The position numbers and the translations under genes are program-made. Of a stretch of 64,000 nt of DNA, positions 21,172 through 33,117 are shown piece after piece. The DNA is from Pterois miles (Eukaryota; Chordata; Actinopteri; Perciformes; Scorpaenidae): positions 271,001 to 335,000 of the forward strand of contig CAMQGK010000011.1 in assembly GCA_947000775.1 (NCBI GenBank), in the 5' to 3' direction. Within the stretch, counting starts at the first letter, position 1. Every line of letters begins with the position of its first letter. The notes below the pieces were generated by a model. That model made no database searches and was not told the origin of the DNA. It worked only from the letters and a program-made list of their open reading frames with translations.

Positions 21172-22520
21172 AATGACTGTTGTTACAAAGGTCAAGAGGA
21201 AGGAAGAGGACCAACAATCCCAGGAGATCAGCTGGTACGTCTGTGGTTTCCTGGTTGGCTTGTTTTAAAAACGAAATCAAACGTGCGATGCCGCTCTGAT
21301 GTGAGGCTGACGGTTATTATATATTATTATTGGGTTCCTGAGAGTCAGACGCCGACTTGCAGCTACAGGTAAACTACAGCTCATCAGCCACACCCGCTGA
21401 ATGAAACATCCGCTGCGTTCATCAGCATCGCTGGTAAAACCCTCCAGGACACGCTCACCTGAGGACTGTTAACCCCTTCAGTCCCACTGCGTTCATCAGC
21501 CTCTCAAAGGAGCTCATTGGCTTCAAACACAGATGTTTGTGTTGCATACAGGCTTTCTTTATCAGAATCACCAAAATGAAGATATATTTAAAATGACTAT
21601 GCTATATATTTATACTGTATAAACATGTAGAATTTAGGTTCACCTAAAATGCATTTTATAAGCGTTATGTAGTAACACAGCTAACCTTTAGTGAAGCCTC
21701 AATACAAACTGATAAAAGAGACAACAACTGATCAAACCACCAAGATTTACTTTACTACTTATAGTAGTAATAATTATAGTATTTTGGACAAAAACAGAAC
21801 AAACAAAATACTGAATGCTTGAGGAAAATATAAATATATAAAGAGTCGGACATTTTGTAGATAACACTGTGGCAATATTTATTAAATAATAATTATTTTT
21901 ATAATTATTGAATGATTTTTTCCAATTGTTTATAAATTAATATTTCTAATTCTTAAATGATTTTTTCGATTGTTTATAAATTAATGTTTCCAATTATTAC
22001 ATTATTTTTTCTGATAGTTTGTAAATTGTTTCTATTTTTTATTAGCCATTAATTATTAAGTTTCTTTATTGGTGATTACTAGTTTTGGGAATTTTAATAT
22101 ATTTTACTGTTATTACTATTATTATTTATGTATTTATTTAATTATTTCTATTTAATCAATTTTCATTTATTTTTATTTTTCTGTCTGTATATTGATAATG
22201 TATTGTTTATGTTTCTTGAAAATCTGACAAAGAAAGTTTAAAGAAAAATCATTCACAACAAAACTGAGCTCAGGGGAGTATAAATACAAATATATTGATA
22301 TCTTATCTGATTTTAAATTGAATATCTTCGAAACAAGACATCTGATCACATCATCTTGGGCTTCAGGAAATATTTTTCACAATTTTCAGCCATTTGATCT
22401 AAAATCTAAGTGAAGAAAATCCATGCAGGGATTGTTTCACAGAGAATTAAGTGAATTTCCTGCGTCTACGGTGTAAGAAATTCCTGATGCGAGCGTCGGA
22501 GAGGAAACAGCTCCAGGTCA
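21172..22520. other. AT-rich intron 2 sequence
   Basis: No gene or repeat family recognised. 21830-22250 is strongly A/T-rich, with a near-repeat of tttttcgattgtttataaat type. Confidence 0.5.
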
Positions 22521-23280
22521 CATGTGGCGGTCTGTCAGCAGAGACACATTAGAGGAGATGGACATGAATGAGGACGGAGGGAGGGCTGTCTTAGCGCTGC
22601 CTTGCTCTCTGTTGCGTAATGTGAGCGCTGGTATTCATGAGGGCGTAGCGGCAGACAACGCCGAGGGCAGCTCCAACAGTAATGGATTACTGAGAGCAGG
22701 CGAGAGCGACGGGAAGTCAAGAGGTTTAAAGGGAGCTGGGAGGAGGTGGCCATGTTGTGGTGGAGGTCGGAAAAGTAGAGCAGAGTCCCTGAAGACTGCT
22801 GAGAAGGAGATGCTGCAGTATTAGTACTCAGATCTTTACTGCAGTAAAAGTACTAATAGCACACTGTGAAAACACTCGTGTTGGGTGTGTTTTAGGAGGT
22901 CAGGTCTACCAGTCTAGTCACCCACTGGTTTCTGGACTACAGTAATGAAGCCTCGAGTTCAGCATATTGGCTGTCTCGATCATTATTGTCCGATCTGTCC
23001 TGGCTGTTCGATCCTACCCAGCATACCTTGAGAAATGACACCCCCCCGACCCACCCTCTGATTGGTTAGTAACTTCTAAACCTAGATGCTAATGGCAGGT
23101 AGTCTAGCAATGATGCTAACCAGAGCGTCAGTGCCGCCGTGGCTGAGAGACTCAACGTGACACGAGAAGGTGGAACTCGGTACAACCGAACGCTGAATAA
23201 GACAGCATTAGACTACTGAAATACTCAGCCGCTTCTCATACACCATTCATGGATATACCTGTTAAAAGTGATGCACTGGA
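22521..23280. other. Intron 2 segment of balanced GC, unassigned
   Basis: 22500-22800 has more CG dinucleotides than its flanks and a 100-residue forward frame without known motif, so I do not call it coding. It could be a conserved non-coding element; only comparison would show this. 22815-22875 is another 'agtaaaagtactaatagcac' dispersed repeat copy. Confidence 0.35.
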
Positions 23281-23412
23281 CCTGCAAGAAAAAGTCTGTG
23301 AACCCTTTGGGATTACTTGGATTTCTGCATAAACTGGTCATAAAATGTGTTCTGATCTTCTAAATCACAACAGACAAACAGTCTGCTTAAACTAATACCG
23401 CACAAAAAATGA
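23281..23412 (+). repeat. Tc1 terminal repeat fragment
   Basis: Closely matches the first ~140 bases of the Tc1-like element at 62201 (gcaagaaaaagt, ccctttgggattacttggat, ccgcacaaaaaatgac). Confidence 0.85.
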
Positions 23413-23454
23413 CTGCGTCAAACAGGTCTGGACTCAAACGCACCACACAGAATG

Positions 23455-23568
23455 CAGGTAGATGGAAACGATGATACATCTTTACTGTGGTTTCTGGACA
23501 GCAGTGTCTTCCTCCGTGGTGTCCTCCCATCAACTCCATTCTTCTTTAATGTTTTACAGGTCTGGCTA
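23455..23568 (-). repeat. Internal fragment of the same Tc1 family
   Basis: The reverse complement matches 62855-62935 of the full copy (gaatggagctgatgggagga, ccacggaggaagacactgct). It ends at 23568 exactly where the telomere-like satellite begins. Confidence 0.85.
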
Positions 23569-24540
23569 ACCCCTAACCCTAGCCTACCTCCTAGTACCCT
23601 GACCCTGGTCTGGCTAGCCCCTAACCCTAGCCTACCTCCTAGTACCCTGACCCTGACCCTGGTCTGGCTAACCCCTAACCCTAGCCTACCTCCTAGTACC
23701 CTGACCCTGACCCTGGTCTGGCTAACCCCTAACCCTAGCCTACCTCCTAGTACCCTGACCCTGGTCTGGCTAGCCCCTAACCCTAGCCTACCTCCTAGTA
23801 CCCTGACCCTGGTCTGGCTAACCCCTAACCCTAGCCTACCTCCTAGTACCCTGACCCTGACCCTGGTCTGGCTAACCCCTAACCCTAGCCTACCTCCTAG
23901 TACCCTGACCCTGACCCTGGTCTGGCTAACCCCTAACCCTAGCCTACCTCCTAGTACCCTGACCCTGGTCTGGCTAACCCCTAACCCTAGCCTACCTCCT
24001 AGTACCCTGACCCTGACCCTTGTCTGGCTAACCCCTAACCCTAGCCTACCTCCTAGTACCCTGACCCTGACCCTGGTCTGGCTAACCCCTAACCCTAGCC
24101 TACCTCCTAGTACCCTGACCCTGGTCTGGCTAACCCCTAACCCTAGCCTACCTCCTAGTACCCTGACCCTGACCCTTGTCTGGCTAACCCCTAACCCTAG
24201 CCTACCTCCTAGTACCCTGACCCTGGTCTGGCTAACCCCTAACCCTAGCCTACCTCCTAGTACCCTGACCCTGACCCTGGTCTGGCTAACCCCTAACCCT
24301 AGCCTACCTCCTAGTACCCTGACCCTGACCCTGGTCTGGCTAACCCCTAACCCTAGCCTACCTCCTAGTACCCTGACCCTGACCCTGGTCTGGCTAACCC
24401 CTAACCCTAGCCTACCTCCTAGTACCCTGACCCTGACCCTGGTCTGGCTAACCCCTAACCCTAGCCTACCTCCTAGTACCCTGACCCTGTCCCTGGTCTG
24501 GCTAACCCCTAACCCTAGCCTACCTCCTAGTACCCTGACT
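23569..24540. repeat. 48/54-bp satellite rich in CCCTAA-like motifs
   Basis: About nineteen units of gtctggctaacccctaaccc tagcctacctcctagtaccctgaccctg (48 bases) with an optional extra accctg (54 bases). Both lengths are divisible by three, so both strands stay open for about 375 codons; these frames are artefacts. Each unit contains one cccctaaccctag telomere-like word but is not a true (TTAGGG)n array. Confidence 0.95.
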
Positions 24541-24599
24541 GCCACTGGGACTCATTCCAGCTCGGTTCTCCATAGAAACACCAGCAGACAGTGACACAC

Positions 24600-25790
24600 T
24601 CAGATACTCTTTAGACAAACAATGAACCTGCACAAACACACGTTTATGTGTAAAGGTCAATCTGTCCAATCACAGAGCAGGTTAGGGTTACGGTTGTACT
24701 CCCACAGTGTAATTCATCCTCCAAGAGGAAAATATGTCAGCTATTGTTCAGCCTTTCAGTTTCATAACACATGACCTCCGGCTCTCTTCTTCTTCTGCCC
24801 TCGTATTCACAGAATTTCTCTCTCTGTCGACAAGTCGCCAAATCCTCCAGAGAGCTTCATCATCACATGAATACATCAACTCACAAGTCTGAATGACTTT
24901 ATTTCTTATCCACATCTGATCACACAGGACATGATCCAGACTCTCATTAACATCGTCCCAACTCCTTAAAATGCTGCACCAAATCTGTCTGAAATAAGTC
25001 TGAACTTTCCACCAAATTTTAGAGAAATCTGTAGAATAGTTTTGACATAAACTTGCTGATTAAAAACATAATTAATCATATTAGGAGCAGAGCTAATGCA
25101 AGTCTTCCTGAATGCTCATTTTTGTCTGGGGAAATAAATAGGTGAGAAAATGCAAAGGGAAAATAATGCCTAAATAAATAAATACATACATTTTATGAAT
25201 AAGTCAATTTAAAAATAAATTAAAAAAATGAAAATGAATTATAAATATCTATAAATGCAAAAATATATATATTTTTATATCAATGCAAATAAATAAATAA
25301 AAAGGGAAATTAAATAGAACCATAAATAGGGGAATTAATACAAAGAGGAATATCCATTTATGTCGCATTTTACCGATTATGTAATGCCTATAATTATTTT
25401 TAATAATATATTTGGTAAATTTAATATGATATTTATTTATTTATTTTTGATTTTGGTAGCTCCATATCAAACAGCTGTACATAAGAATTTTGTCTCAATA
25501 AAGAGTAAAACTAAATGATGTCGGTAAAATTTAAATAATTTAAATATTTGATGTAATAACGTAAAAAGATTGTAAATCTGATATACTTCTATAGTTCTAA
25601 TAGTTCTGCAGGTGTTTAGTCATAAACCAAAGTATTGGACGAATTAACAACTTCCAGCACAGAATGTTATTTATTGTTCTCATATCGGATTTAAATAAAG
25701 CTGAAATTTATGTTTTATGAACAAGATGTTTTAAGTTCTGTTACTTGAATTTTCAAAGCTTTGCTTGAATAATGTTGGATGGTGTTAAGA
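24600..25790. other. AT-rich intron 2 sequence, no feature
   Basis: No gene recognised. 25130-25480 is A/T-rich with many taaataaa words. Confidence 0.5.
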
Positions 25791-25794
25791 TCAT

Positions 25795-26165
25795 ATGATT
25801 ATTCAAGTCATTAATGAGTTAATATTTGCAGATGATGTGGTTCTGTTGACTTCATCAAACGTGACCTTCGCTACGCACCGGGACGGTTTGCGGCCGAGTG
25901 GGAAGCGGTTGAGACGTGTCAGAACCTCCAAGTCTGAGGTTGTGGTTCTCTGCTGGAAACCGGTGGACTGCTCCCAGTGGGTGCAGTTGCAGTTACAAGC
26001 AGCTGAAATGAGTGTCGGGACTCAGCCTTAGAGAGGATGAGGAGCTGAGACATCCAGAGGGAGGTCGGAGGAGAGACGTTGCTCCTTCACCTCCAAAGGG
26101 ACCAGCTGAGGTGGTTCAACGTCGGATCAGGATCCTCCTGGACGCCCCCCTTTGGTCTGTCTATC
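25795..26165 (+). mobile_element. Degraded LINE RT fragment
   Basis: Forward frame gives ELIFADDVVLLTSS (the FADD active-site motif of LINE RT), then TSKSEVVVLCWKPVDCSQWV. Downstream DNA still resembles the later part (ggtggttcaacgtcggatca, cctcctggacgccccccttt). Only one readable piece, with much deleted. A non-LTR element of a type common in fish; clade not assigned. Confidence 0.7.
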
Positions 26166-26246
26166 TAAAAAACGTCTTCAGTGTTTAAGGGTCAGAGATT
26201 CCAACAATGCAAAGAGGAGTTTGATGTCTTGGAAAGAACTGAAGGA

Positions 26247-26248
<2 letters not shown>

Positions 26249-26282
<34 letters not shown>

Positions 26283-26296
26283 GGCGGCGGCGGAGC
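26249..26296. repeat. (GGC)n microsatellite
   Basis: About thirteen GGC/GCG triplets with one G insertion. Lies between LINE fragments. Confidence 0.95.
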
Positions 26297-26299
26297 CAA

Positions 26300-26640
26300 A
26301 TCACTGGATGCTCCCAGCAGACCACATACACACCAGAACTGACATCTGCACTATACTGCACAGCGACTGTGTAGTATCACTAGCCCTCAGGGGGAACCTC
26401 AGCTCATACTGGTTAGTACTCTCACAGGAACCGTCAGTACAATAACCGTGTTAATAGTCTGTTTAGTGCCAATACTGTTTATATTGTTCCTATTTGTAAT
26501 ATTTCACTTAGTTTATATTGTTCCTACTTTTTATATTCCCTTCCACTTAAATTGTCATATTTTATGTCTGTCTACTTTAGTTTAGCTTCCTGTTGTACAC
26601 TGCACTGTGGGACTAGTAAAGGAATATCTTATCTTATCTG
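26300..26640 (+). mobile_element. L2-like LINE 3' end
   Basis: Contains cccagcagaccacatacaca like the 3' UTR repeat of the 7.9-10.3 kb LINE and ends actgtgggactagtaaagga followed by atcttatcttatc. Only the 3' UTR and tail remain. Confidence 0.75.
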
Positions 26641-26641
26641 A

Positions 26642-27625
26642 AGCACCAATTAATCCTGATTAAAAGCCATTTCATACAGAATTTCTACTGAAATATTGAC
26701 ATGGAAATTGCCAAAAACAGATTTTGCGGGTTGTTATGAAAGCTCGCCCTGACGGCTATAACCCTAACCCAAAATCACAGAAAGAAAAAACAAACACATG
26801 ACACTGATAAATAAATAAATGTCATTAAATGTAACAAAAGTAATATTCAAAATAAATGTACCCGTTCATTAACTCATCGTGTATTTGATATATTTATTAG
26901 TAAATTTGGAGAAAAAATTAAGGAGTGAAACGCAAAGGGAAAATCATGCAGAAATTAAAAAATAAAAAAATAAATGCATGAATACATAAGTAAATACATA
27001 CATTAAAAAAATTTACAATAAATAAAAATGCATGCAAAAATATCAATCAAATCAATCAATCAAATGTTATGTTGTGATATGTTGTGATGTCATATTTGTC
27101 TTAATTGTGCTTACATATGTATTTGATTGTTTGTCCGGTTTTTAATGATGTAGATGTATTTATTGCCTTTTTACATCATGGCCAGGGGACTAATCATGTG
27201 TTTTATGAAATTACACTGTCCCCTTTTAAATAAACTAAACTTAAACTTAATAAATACATAAATTAGAAATAATGCAAAAATAAATAAAAGAATATAAAAT
27301 ACAAAAAAAATAAAAAAGGAAAATAAAATAGAAGAGTTAATGAATAATAATACTTATTCATTTATTTTTGATTTTAGTAGGTTCCGCCCCCCACAGTTTG
27401 TTGCATGGAGAAAGCGTAAATTCAAGGCCTTGAAACAACGGGCGGACTGTCGGAAAAAAAGGACTTTGTTCGGTCCGATGGGACTTTTGTCAGCTTTCGG
27501 TGTTTCGTAACAACAATGTGGCGTCTGCTGCTCAATATTAACGTACAACAACCAAATACAGGACCATGTATGGCCCAGCAGCCTGGATACCATGAAGATA
27601 GTAATGCAGTTGATGTGCAGAACGG
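26642..27625. other. AT-rich intron 2 sequence
   Basis: No gene recognised. Contains many aaataaata words and a short ataaccctaacccaaa motif at 26758. Confidence 0.5.
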
Positions 27626-27632
27626 GACTAGC

Positions 27633-27672
27633 CACAGCTAGCCTTAGCCTTAGCCTTAGCCTTAGCCTTAGC
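27633..27672. repeat. (AGCCTT)n microsatellite
   Basis: Five to six tandem agcctt hexamers. Confidence 0.9.
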
Positions 27673-27819
27673 ATCACATTTGGGTCTGATTGGTTCACAT
27701 TTATTGTGTAGTTTTTATTGTGTGGAGTGGACACGGCACTGCTCAGGAGGAAATTCATGTGAAAATGGAACAAAGCAACGCAGATAATAAAATCTGATAG
27801 CATAAGTACTACTACAGGA

Positions 27820-27878
27820 GATAAGATAAGATAAGATAAGATGAACCCTTTATCAATCCCCGGAGGGAAATTCAGGCT
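27820..27878 (-). mobile_element. L2-like LINE tail fragment
   Basis: The reverse complement reads gaatttccctccggggattg, then ataaagggttcatc(TTATC)n, the same tail as at 10822-10881. Confidence 0.8.
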
Positions 27879-27978
27879 AACAAGTACTACGGGGCCTAAC
27901 TGAGTCCTTCCCATCACAGCAGCTCTGTGAACTCGTCGCCGACTCATTCCTCAGCTGTCAGCGCTGCATTAAGTCGTC

Positions 27979-28013
27979 CAGGCCCGGCCCGGCCCGGCCC
28001 GGCCCGGCCCGGC
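27979..28013. repeat. (GGCCC)n microsatellite
   Basis: Six to seven ggccc pentamers. A shorter related stretch is at 30390-30415. Confidence 0.9.
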
Positions 28014-29429
28014 GCTCCCTGACCTCTGACCCCAGCGCCCCCCTTCTGCCCTCTGAGGGGCCAAACAAATGGATCCAACAGCTCGCCGTCGTGACAACAG
28101 TGTTGACTTAAAGCTGTTTCAGCAGGAAGACGTTAAATCAGCGACCGCTGACCTGAACTCAGACAGGACACACTTCGAAATCTAAATCTGTGGCTCTCAG
28201 CTCCAAGATCATTAGTTCCTGCTGAAGACGTTAAAGATGTAGCTTCATCAGTAGTTCATTAAACCAGCCGCTCACTGTGGTTTCTGTCAAACCAACAGGA
28301 GGAAATAGGGACTATTTTCAGTGGCGGATGAATCCATGTGATGCTCCAGTTGGTGTTAGTGTCAGCAGGAGGGTGGATGTGGGAGTGGGTCAGAATAAAC
28401 CACAGTGTGTGCTGATGGTGATGAAGGAACATGTGACCCAGTGAGGCTCATTCATGTGGTTTTACAGGTTTTACTAATCCTTTTTCAGATATTTTTCACT
28501 TTTTTTTTTTTAACATATTTTGCTAATAAATTTTAGATCTTTTCTGCATTTTCAGACATATTTAACTCATATTTTTCCAGATATTTTTCTCATATTATAT
28601 ACATTTTTCACATTTTTTACAAATAATTATATTTTTACTGTAAAATATTACAAAAAATGAAAGAAAATGAGTGATACATGTCTGAAAAATATCCAAAAAG
28701 CACAACAACAGAGCTCTAAGGCACAACGGAAGAAGAAATATCAGGCTGCGATAAGGAAGAGATGAAGAGCGAGCCAGCCGTTGGGAAATAAACCCGGGAG
28801 AGATGCAAGAATCAATTATTCAAAGTTGTGTAATAATACTAGTTAGTACACACATTCACTATTAGATACAGTGTAAATAAGTGGCTGCTCAGTTTAGCAC
28901 GATAAAATTGTGCATTTTTGAAGTTAAACAGCCAAACGGTCAGAAAATGGCCAAAAACCAAGATGTTAAAACTGAGGCGTCGGAAGCGTCCACAAAACGC
29001 TGGGTGACATCTCAGCGACTGTGTCCACTTCTGCATTCAGTCCGTGGGACCAACAGTTAAAGAACTGATGCTATAAAATCAAAATATGTCCGATATCAGC
29101 CAAAGATGCAGCTGGCATCTGTAAAGACGAGACGGTTGAGAGGAAACGGCAGGAGGATAATAAAGGCTTTAAACAAAGAGAAATATTGATGAGGAGGAAC
29201 TAAACTTTCTTCATCTATTTTCCGCTTCAGGCTAACGAGCTCCGAGGGGCAAATTTAAGCAGTCAGCATTTCAGCGGACGGCAGCCGAGCTTCAGATGAC
29301 GACGTTCTGACACAACGACCACCTCGCTGAAGCTGCTGACTCAACTCTGACTTCAGCCTGTAGTTTACTGCAGAGAGGAAACAGCATATCGTGTAAATGT
29401 AGATGCAGACGGCTGCCTTCACCACTCAC
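28014..29429. other. Intron 2, 5' part, no feature
   Basis: No exon or repeat recognised apart from AT-rich stretches at 28480-28660. Confidence 0.5.
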
Positions 29430-29481
29430 CCGTCTGAGTCCTGGTAGTTCACATTCAGTCTCTTGGTGGAGCCCAGCAACT
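29430..29481 (-). CDS. caskin2: caskin2 coding exon 2 (residues 32-49)
   Basis: A 52-base exon with acceptor ctttcag (complement of 29482-29488) and donor gtgagt (complement of 29424-29429). It encodes KLLGSTKRLNVNYQDSD plus two bases of a glycine codon. The motif STKRLNVNYQD is what I recall from CASKIN2; CASKIN1 has a different basic/asparagine pattern here, so this exon helps assign the paralogue. Phase 1 in and phase 2 out agree with exons 1 and 3. It lies alone between a 17.1 kb intron 1 and a 12.9 kb intron 2, both filled with repeats. It is too short to be found by ORF length and is recognised only by similarity and splice phase. Confidence 0.9.
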
Positions 29482-31065
29482 CTGAAAGACAACACAGGAT
29501 ATTAATATGGGAGCACCATGAACCATCTATCACATGCACACTGATGTTCAACAGCTGGATTATGTCCAGTCAGATGTATCAGAGGAGGACTCTACAGTAG
29601 GTCTGAAGGCTCTTTGATGCTTTCAGTTTGTAGAAAGTCCTCTGGACTAAAACATGTTTAGTTTAGTAGAACAAAACGCTGTCCATCAGTTCAACCAGAC
29701 CAAGATCCCTCTGAGCATCAGCTGAATCACAGTCATTGGTAAAAGAAACTGGAGGCTGAGCATCAAGAGGTGAGCAGGTTCCAGTTTTAGTGGCGACGTC
29801 CCGATAATGTAGCCTACGACAAACTGGATTTAGCAGCTGAAAGTGTTGCTTTAGCAAAGCAGACACAGAAAGTTAATGTAGGGTTAAAACATCTGAGCAC
29901 AACACCAATTAAACCTCCTCAGTCTAACCACGGGTGGACTGCAGACAGACCAACTCACTATTTAGACCCCAGTTGATCCGTTGTGGTTTAGTAATGATCG
30001 AGACACGCTCGCCAAAATGCTAATCATGATTAATCTGAGCCAATCAGCGCCTCGTCGCGTTACTGCCATTTTTACCATCATGGAGATACGCAGCACTACC
30101 ATTGCAAAAGACTAGTGAAATACACAGGCCTCAGGTAAAAATGCTTCAGTGGACACAGACACTCGTTCAGCATCCAGGATCCAACAGTATTCTCCCATCA
30201 TGCAACGCTGTGGGGACATCAGCATCATTTCAAACTAGCTGACGTCTTTACTTGTTAGAATAATTACTCGTAAAGGTAAGAGGGGCAAGTTTAAGAATAA
30301 GGAAGACAAAGTTCCCGACCTCGTGGAGGAAGACGTCCAGCAGCTTCCTGACTCCCCTCAGTGTGCTGATATTCAGGCTGTTGTACTGCGATGGCCCGGC
30401 CCGGCCCGTCCCGCCTCTAATCAGCATGTCATTACAACCCTACAGTCACTCACTCTGAGTTAGACGTCACAGAGCTGATTCTTGTAATCCTGTTCAGCTA
30501 ACTACCTGATGCCAGGCTCTGCAGTGAGAAGGCCTCAGAGGACGCTGCATCCAGAAACATGTCGACTCGTAGAAAGACAGAGCAGAGACTCCGCCTGGCC
30601 CGACGACCACGACGTGGATCTGTTACCGAAAGTAAGTCAGGAGTATAAGGCACTGAACTGATGCCGTCTGTTTCCCCCAGAAAAGGTTCACATCACGACT
30701 GCTGAGACCCGATCAGGAAGCGACCGTGGGCGTCCATGTCATCGTTTCTAACAGTCTCCGCTTCTGTCCGCGATTCTGAAACGCCAGAGTAGCGTGGACA
30801 CTAAACGTAGCTACTGTTATGTGTTTTTAAAATGAAAACATATTAGGGTGGATGTGGTTGGGGTGAGGAACACAGTCTCCCTGCCTCCCTGTATCTGTGG
30901 CTACCAAACTGGGTAAAACCTGCCATTATTCTCATTTTCAGTGAAAAGCATATTAAAATGATTATGGTGTGATACCTGTAGGAATCTGTACCAAACAAAG
31001 ATGTCCTCTTCAGTAGAATATGTGCAGCCTGGGACACCTCTGGAGCACCACCATCTTCAATTTAA
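29482..31065. other. Intron 1, 3' part, no feature
   Basis: No coding, RNA or repeat family recognised. Confidence 0.5.
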
Positions 31066-31073
31066 TATAGTGG

Positions 31074-31327
31074 TTATGGGTTAGGGTTAGGGTTAGGGTT
31101 TAGGGTTTAGGGCTTAGGGTTAGGGTTAGTGTTTAGGGTTGGGTTTAGGGCTTAGGGTTAGGGTTGGTTTAAGGGTTAGGATTAAGGTTTAGGGTTTAGG
31201 GTTGGGTTTAGGGTTAGGGTTGGTTTTAGGGTTAGGGTTAAGGTTTAGGGTTTAGGGTTGGGTTTAGGGTTAGGGTTGGTTTTAGGGTTAGGGTTAGGGT
31301 TTAGGGTTTAGGGTTGGGTTTAGGGTT
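31074..31327. repeat. Interstitial telomere-like repeat (TTAGGG variants)
   Basis: About 40 tandem units mixing ttaggg, tttaggg, gcttaggg and gggtttaggg. Only the first few are perfect TTAGGG. Longer periodic blocks (ggtttagggtttagggttgg, repeated about every 60 bases) show later amplification of variants. Confidence 0.95.
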
Positions 31328-31329
31328 TG

Positions 31330-32158
31330 GCTGACTCCAGACTTCAGCTACAACAAAGAAAACTAGACTGGCGTTGACCAAACTAACTTCATCTGCTGTC
31401 ATTATTATGTTGGATTCAGTGAGCTGTGGGCTTCAGCTTGAAAGCAGTCTAGTCTACCGTACATTAGTTTCCACGTCGTCAAACAGTGTGCTGACTGATC
31501 TGTGATCAGCTCTCGTCTGCAGTGTTCCCATGGATGTACACACCAGCATCACTGGATTCTGCAGCATCTTTTTCTCTGATTTCTGAGTGGATTTTTGGAT
31601 GTTTATTCTGGATGAACATCAGAGATAATGATATTTTGGAGAAGAGGACGGCACATCGAACCTAAGAATATGTGTTTGTGATCACATTTCCCTGAGTTAT
31701 GAGGAAGAGGAGGAGTGTGAGTTTACAGTCGCCAGGTTACTACGGTACACATTAACACTTTGCTTGGAGGTTTCTCAGTAACCTGCTTTCTTGAGTGTAA
31801 ACACAGTGACTGAAGTGTTTACTATCGCAGGTCACGGGAGGTCAAAGGTCAGTCAGCAGGGGAGGATGGGAAAGAGATCCCAGAGCCTGGAGACCAGCAG
31901 CCCTCAGACTAGCCTTTAAACATGAGGCAGGAATCATAATCCAGGACTAACCTCCACCACCAGCTACAAGCTTTGAAGTCTTTCAGATTGGAGGAAACAC
32001 AGCAGGCGGTCCCTCGGGGGGTCTGAGGGCTGCTTTCATAAGGACCTGGACTTTATAATTAATGGGAATAAATCAGCACAAATGGTAAAACTCAGACACA
32101 AACTGGATGTACAGGCAGCAGCCAGAGACATGAAAACTACTCTCAAGAGAAACAGCAG
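31330..32158. other. Intron 1 sequence, no feature
   Basis: Nothing recognised. Confidence 0.5.
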
Positions 32159-32159
32159 G

Positions 32160-32392
32160 AGGTCCCACAGACTGAGCAGGAAGCCGCCAAAATAAAGGTC
32201 CCCAGACTGAGCAGGAAGCCGCCAAAATAAAGGTCCCACAGACTGAGCAGGAAGCCGCCAAAATAAAGGTCCCACAGACTGAGCAGGAAGCTGCCAAAAT
32301 AAAGGTCCCACAGACTGAGCAGGAAGATGCCAAAATAAAGGTCCCACAGACTGAGCAGGAAGATGCCAAAATAAAGGTCACACAGACTCAGT
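32160..32392. repeat. 36-bp minisatellite
   Basis: Six copies of a unit with cagactgagcaggaagccgc then caaaataaaggtcccac. One copy lacks three bases. Minus-strand frames of about 100 residues are due to the 36-base period. Confidence 0.93.
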
Positions 32393-32690
32393 ATCTCAGT
32401 ATCAGAGTATCTCAGTATCAGAGTATCTCAGAATCAGAGTATCAGAGTATTTCAGTATCAGAGTATCTCAGTATCTCAGCATCAGAGTATCTCAGCATCA
32501 GATTATTTCAGTATCAGAGTATCTCAGTATCTCAGCATCAGAGTATCTCGGCATCAGAGTATTTCAGTATCAGAGTATCTCAGTATCTCAGCATCACAGT
32601 ATTTCAGTATTAGAGTATCTCAGTATCAGAGTATTTCAGTATCAGAGTATCGCAGTATCTCAGTATCAGGACACACTTATTTCGGAATAT
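32393..32690. repeat. Short-unit (agtatctc/agtatcag) repeat
   Basis: Irregular tandem of 8-base words such as agtatctc, agtatcag and agtatttc, starting right after the 36-bp array. Confidence 0.85.
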
Positions 32691-32924
32691 TTCAGATTTA
32701 AACCGAACGCTATGAAGGGACCGTAACGTGACCGAGGTCGTCGCTGCGGGGAGGGCGGAGCGGCGCCGGCTGGACCGGAGAGGTCGGACACACCGCCATC
32801 CGCCAACGGTAACGCTCAGAGTCAGGCAGCTACATCACCTTTTCTTTCTCTTTGTGACGGAGCGCCAGGGGCGGAGCTAAGGGGTAGATGAGGTGGCCTC
32901 TGCTGACTCAGGGGGAGGGTTGGT

Positions 32925-33117
32925 TGGGACAGCACCAATGAGAAGGTTGACTGCTGCAGAGATGCTGTATTTTCTGGTTTGTTCCTGCTGTAAATAGGGT
33001 AAATTTGTAAATAGTTTTCACTTTTGGTTGCTTGGGAGGTTGGTGCCAATAAAAATCATCACACCTGAAGTTTGCCGGCTGAGCCATACATACATTGTTT
33101 TAAATAAACCTGTGACA
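32925..33117 (+). repeat. Dispersed LTR-like 3' end, copy 1
   Basis: Shares about 190 bases with 42880-43075 (ttgactgctgca, gctgtattttctgg, gtaaatttgtaaatagtttt, cacacctgaagtttgccggc) and both end gtgacac. An AATAAA-containing stretch before the end is typical of an LTR R/U5 region, but class is unproven. Confidence 0.55.

Noticed and set aside
22522..22824. 100-codon frame in a CG-richer patch
   Set aside because: No recognisable motif and no splice partner; kept only as an unassigned segment.
23418..24594. Two ~375-380 codon open frames on opposite strands
   Set aside because: They are produced by the 48/54-bp satellite, whose units are multiples of three; repeated peptide with no domain.
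31074..31327. True chromosome end
   Set aside because: Only about 250 bases of degenerate TTAGGG variants, with gene sequence on both sides (caskin2 exons 1 and 2).
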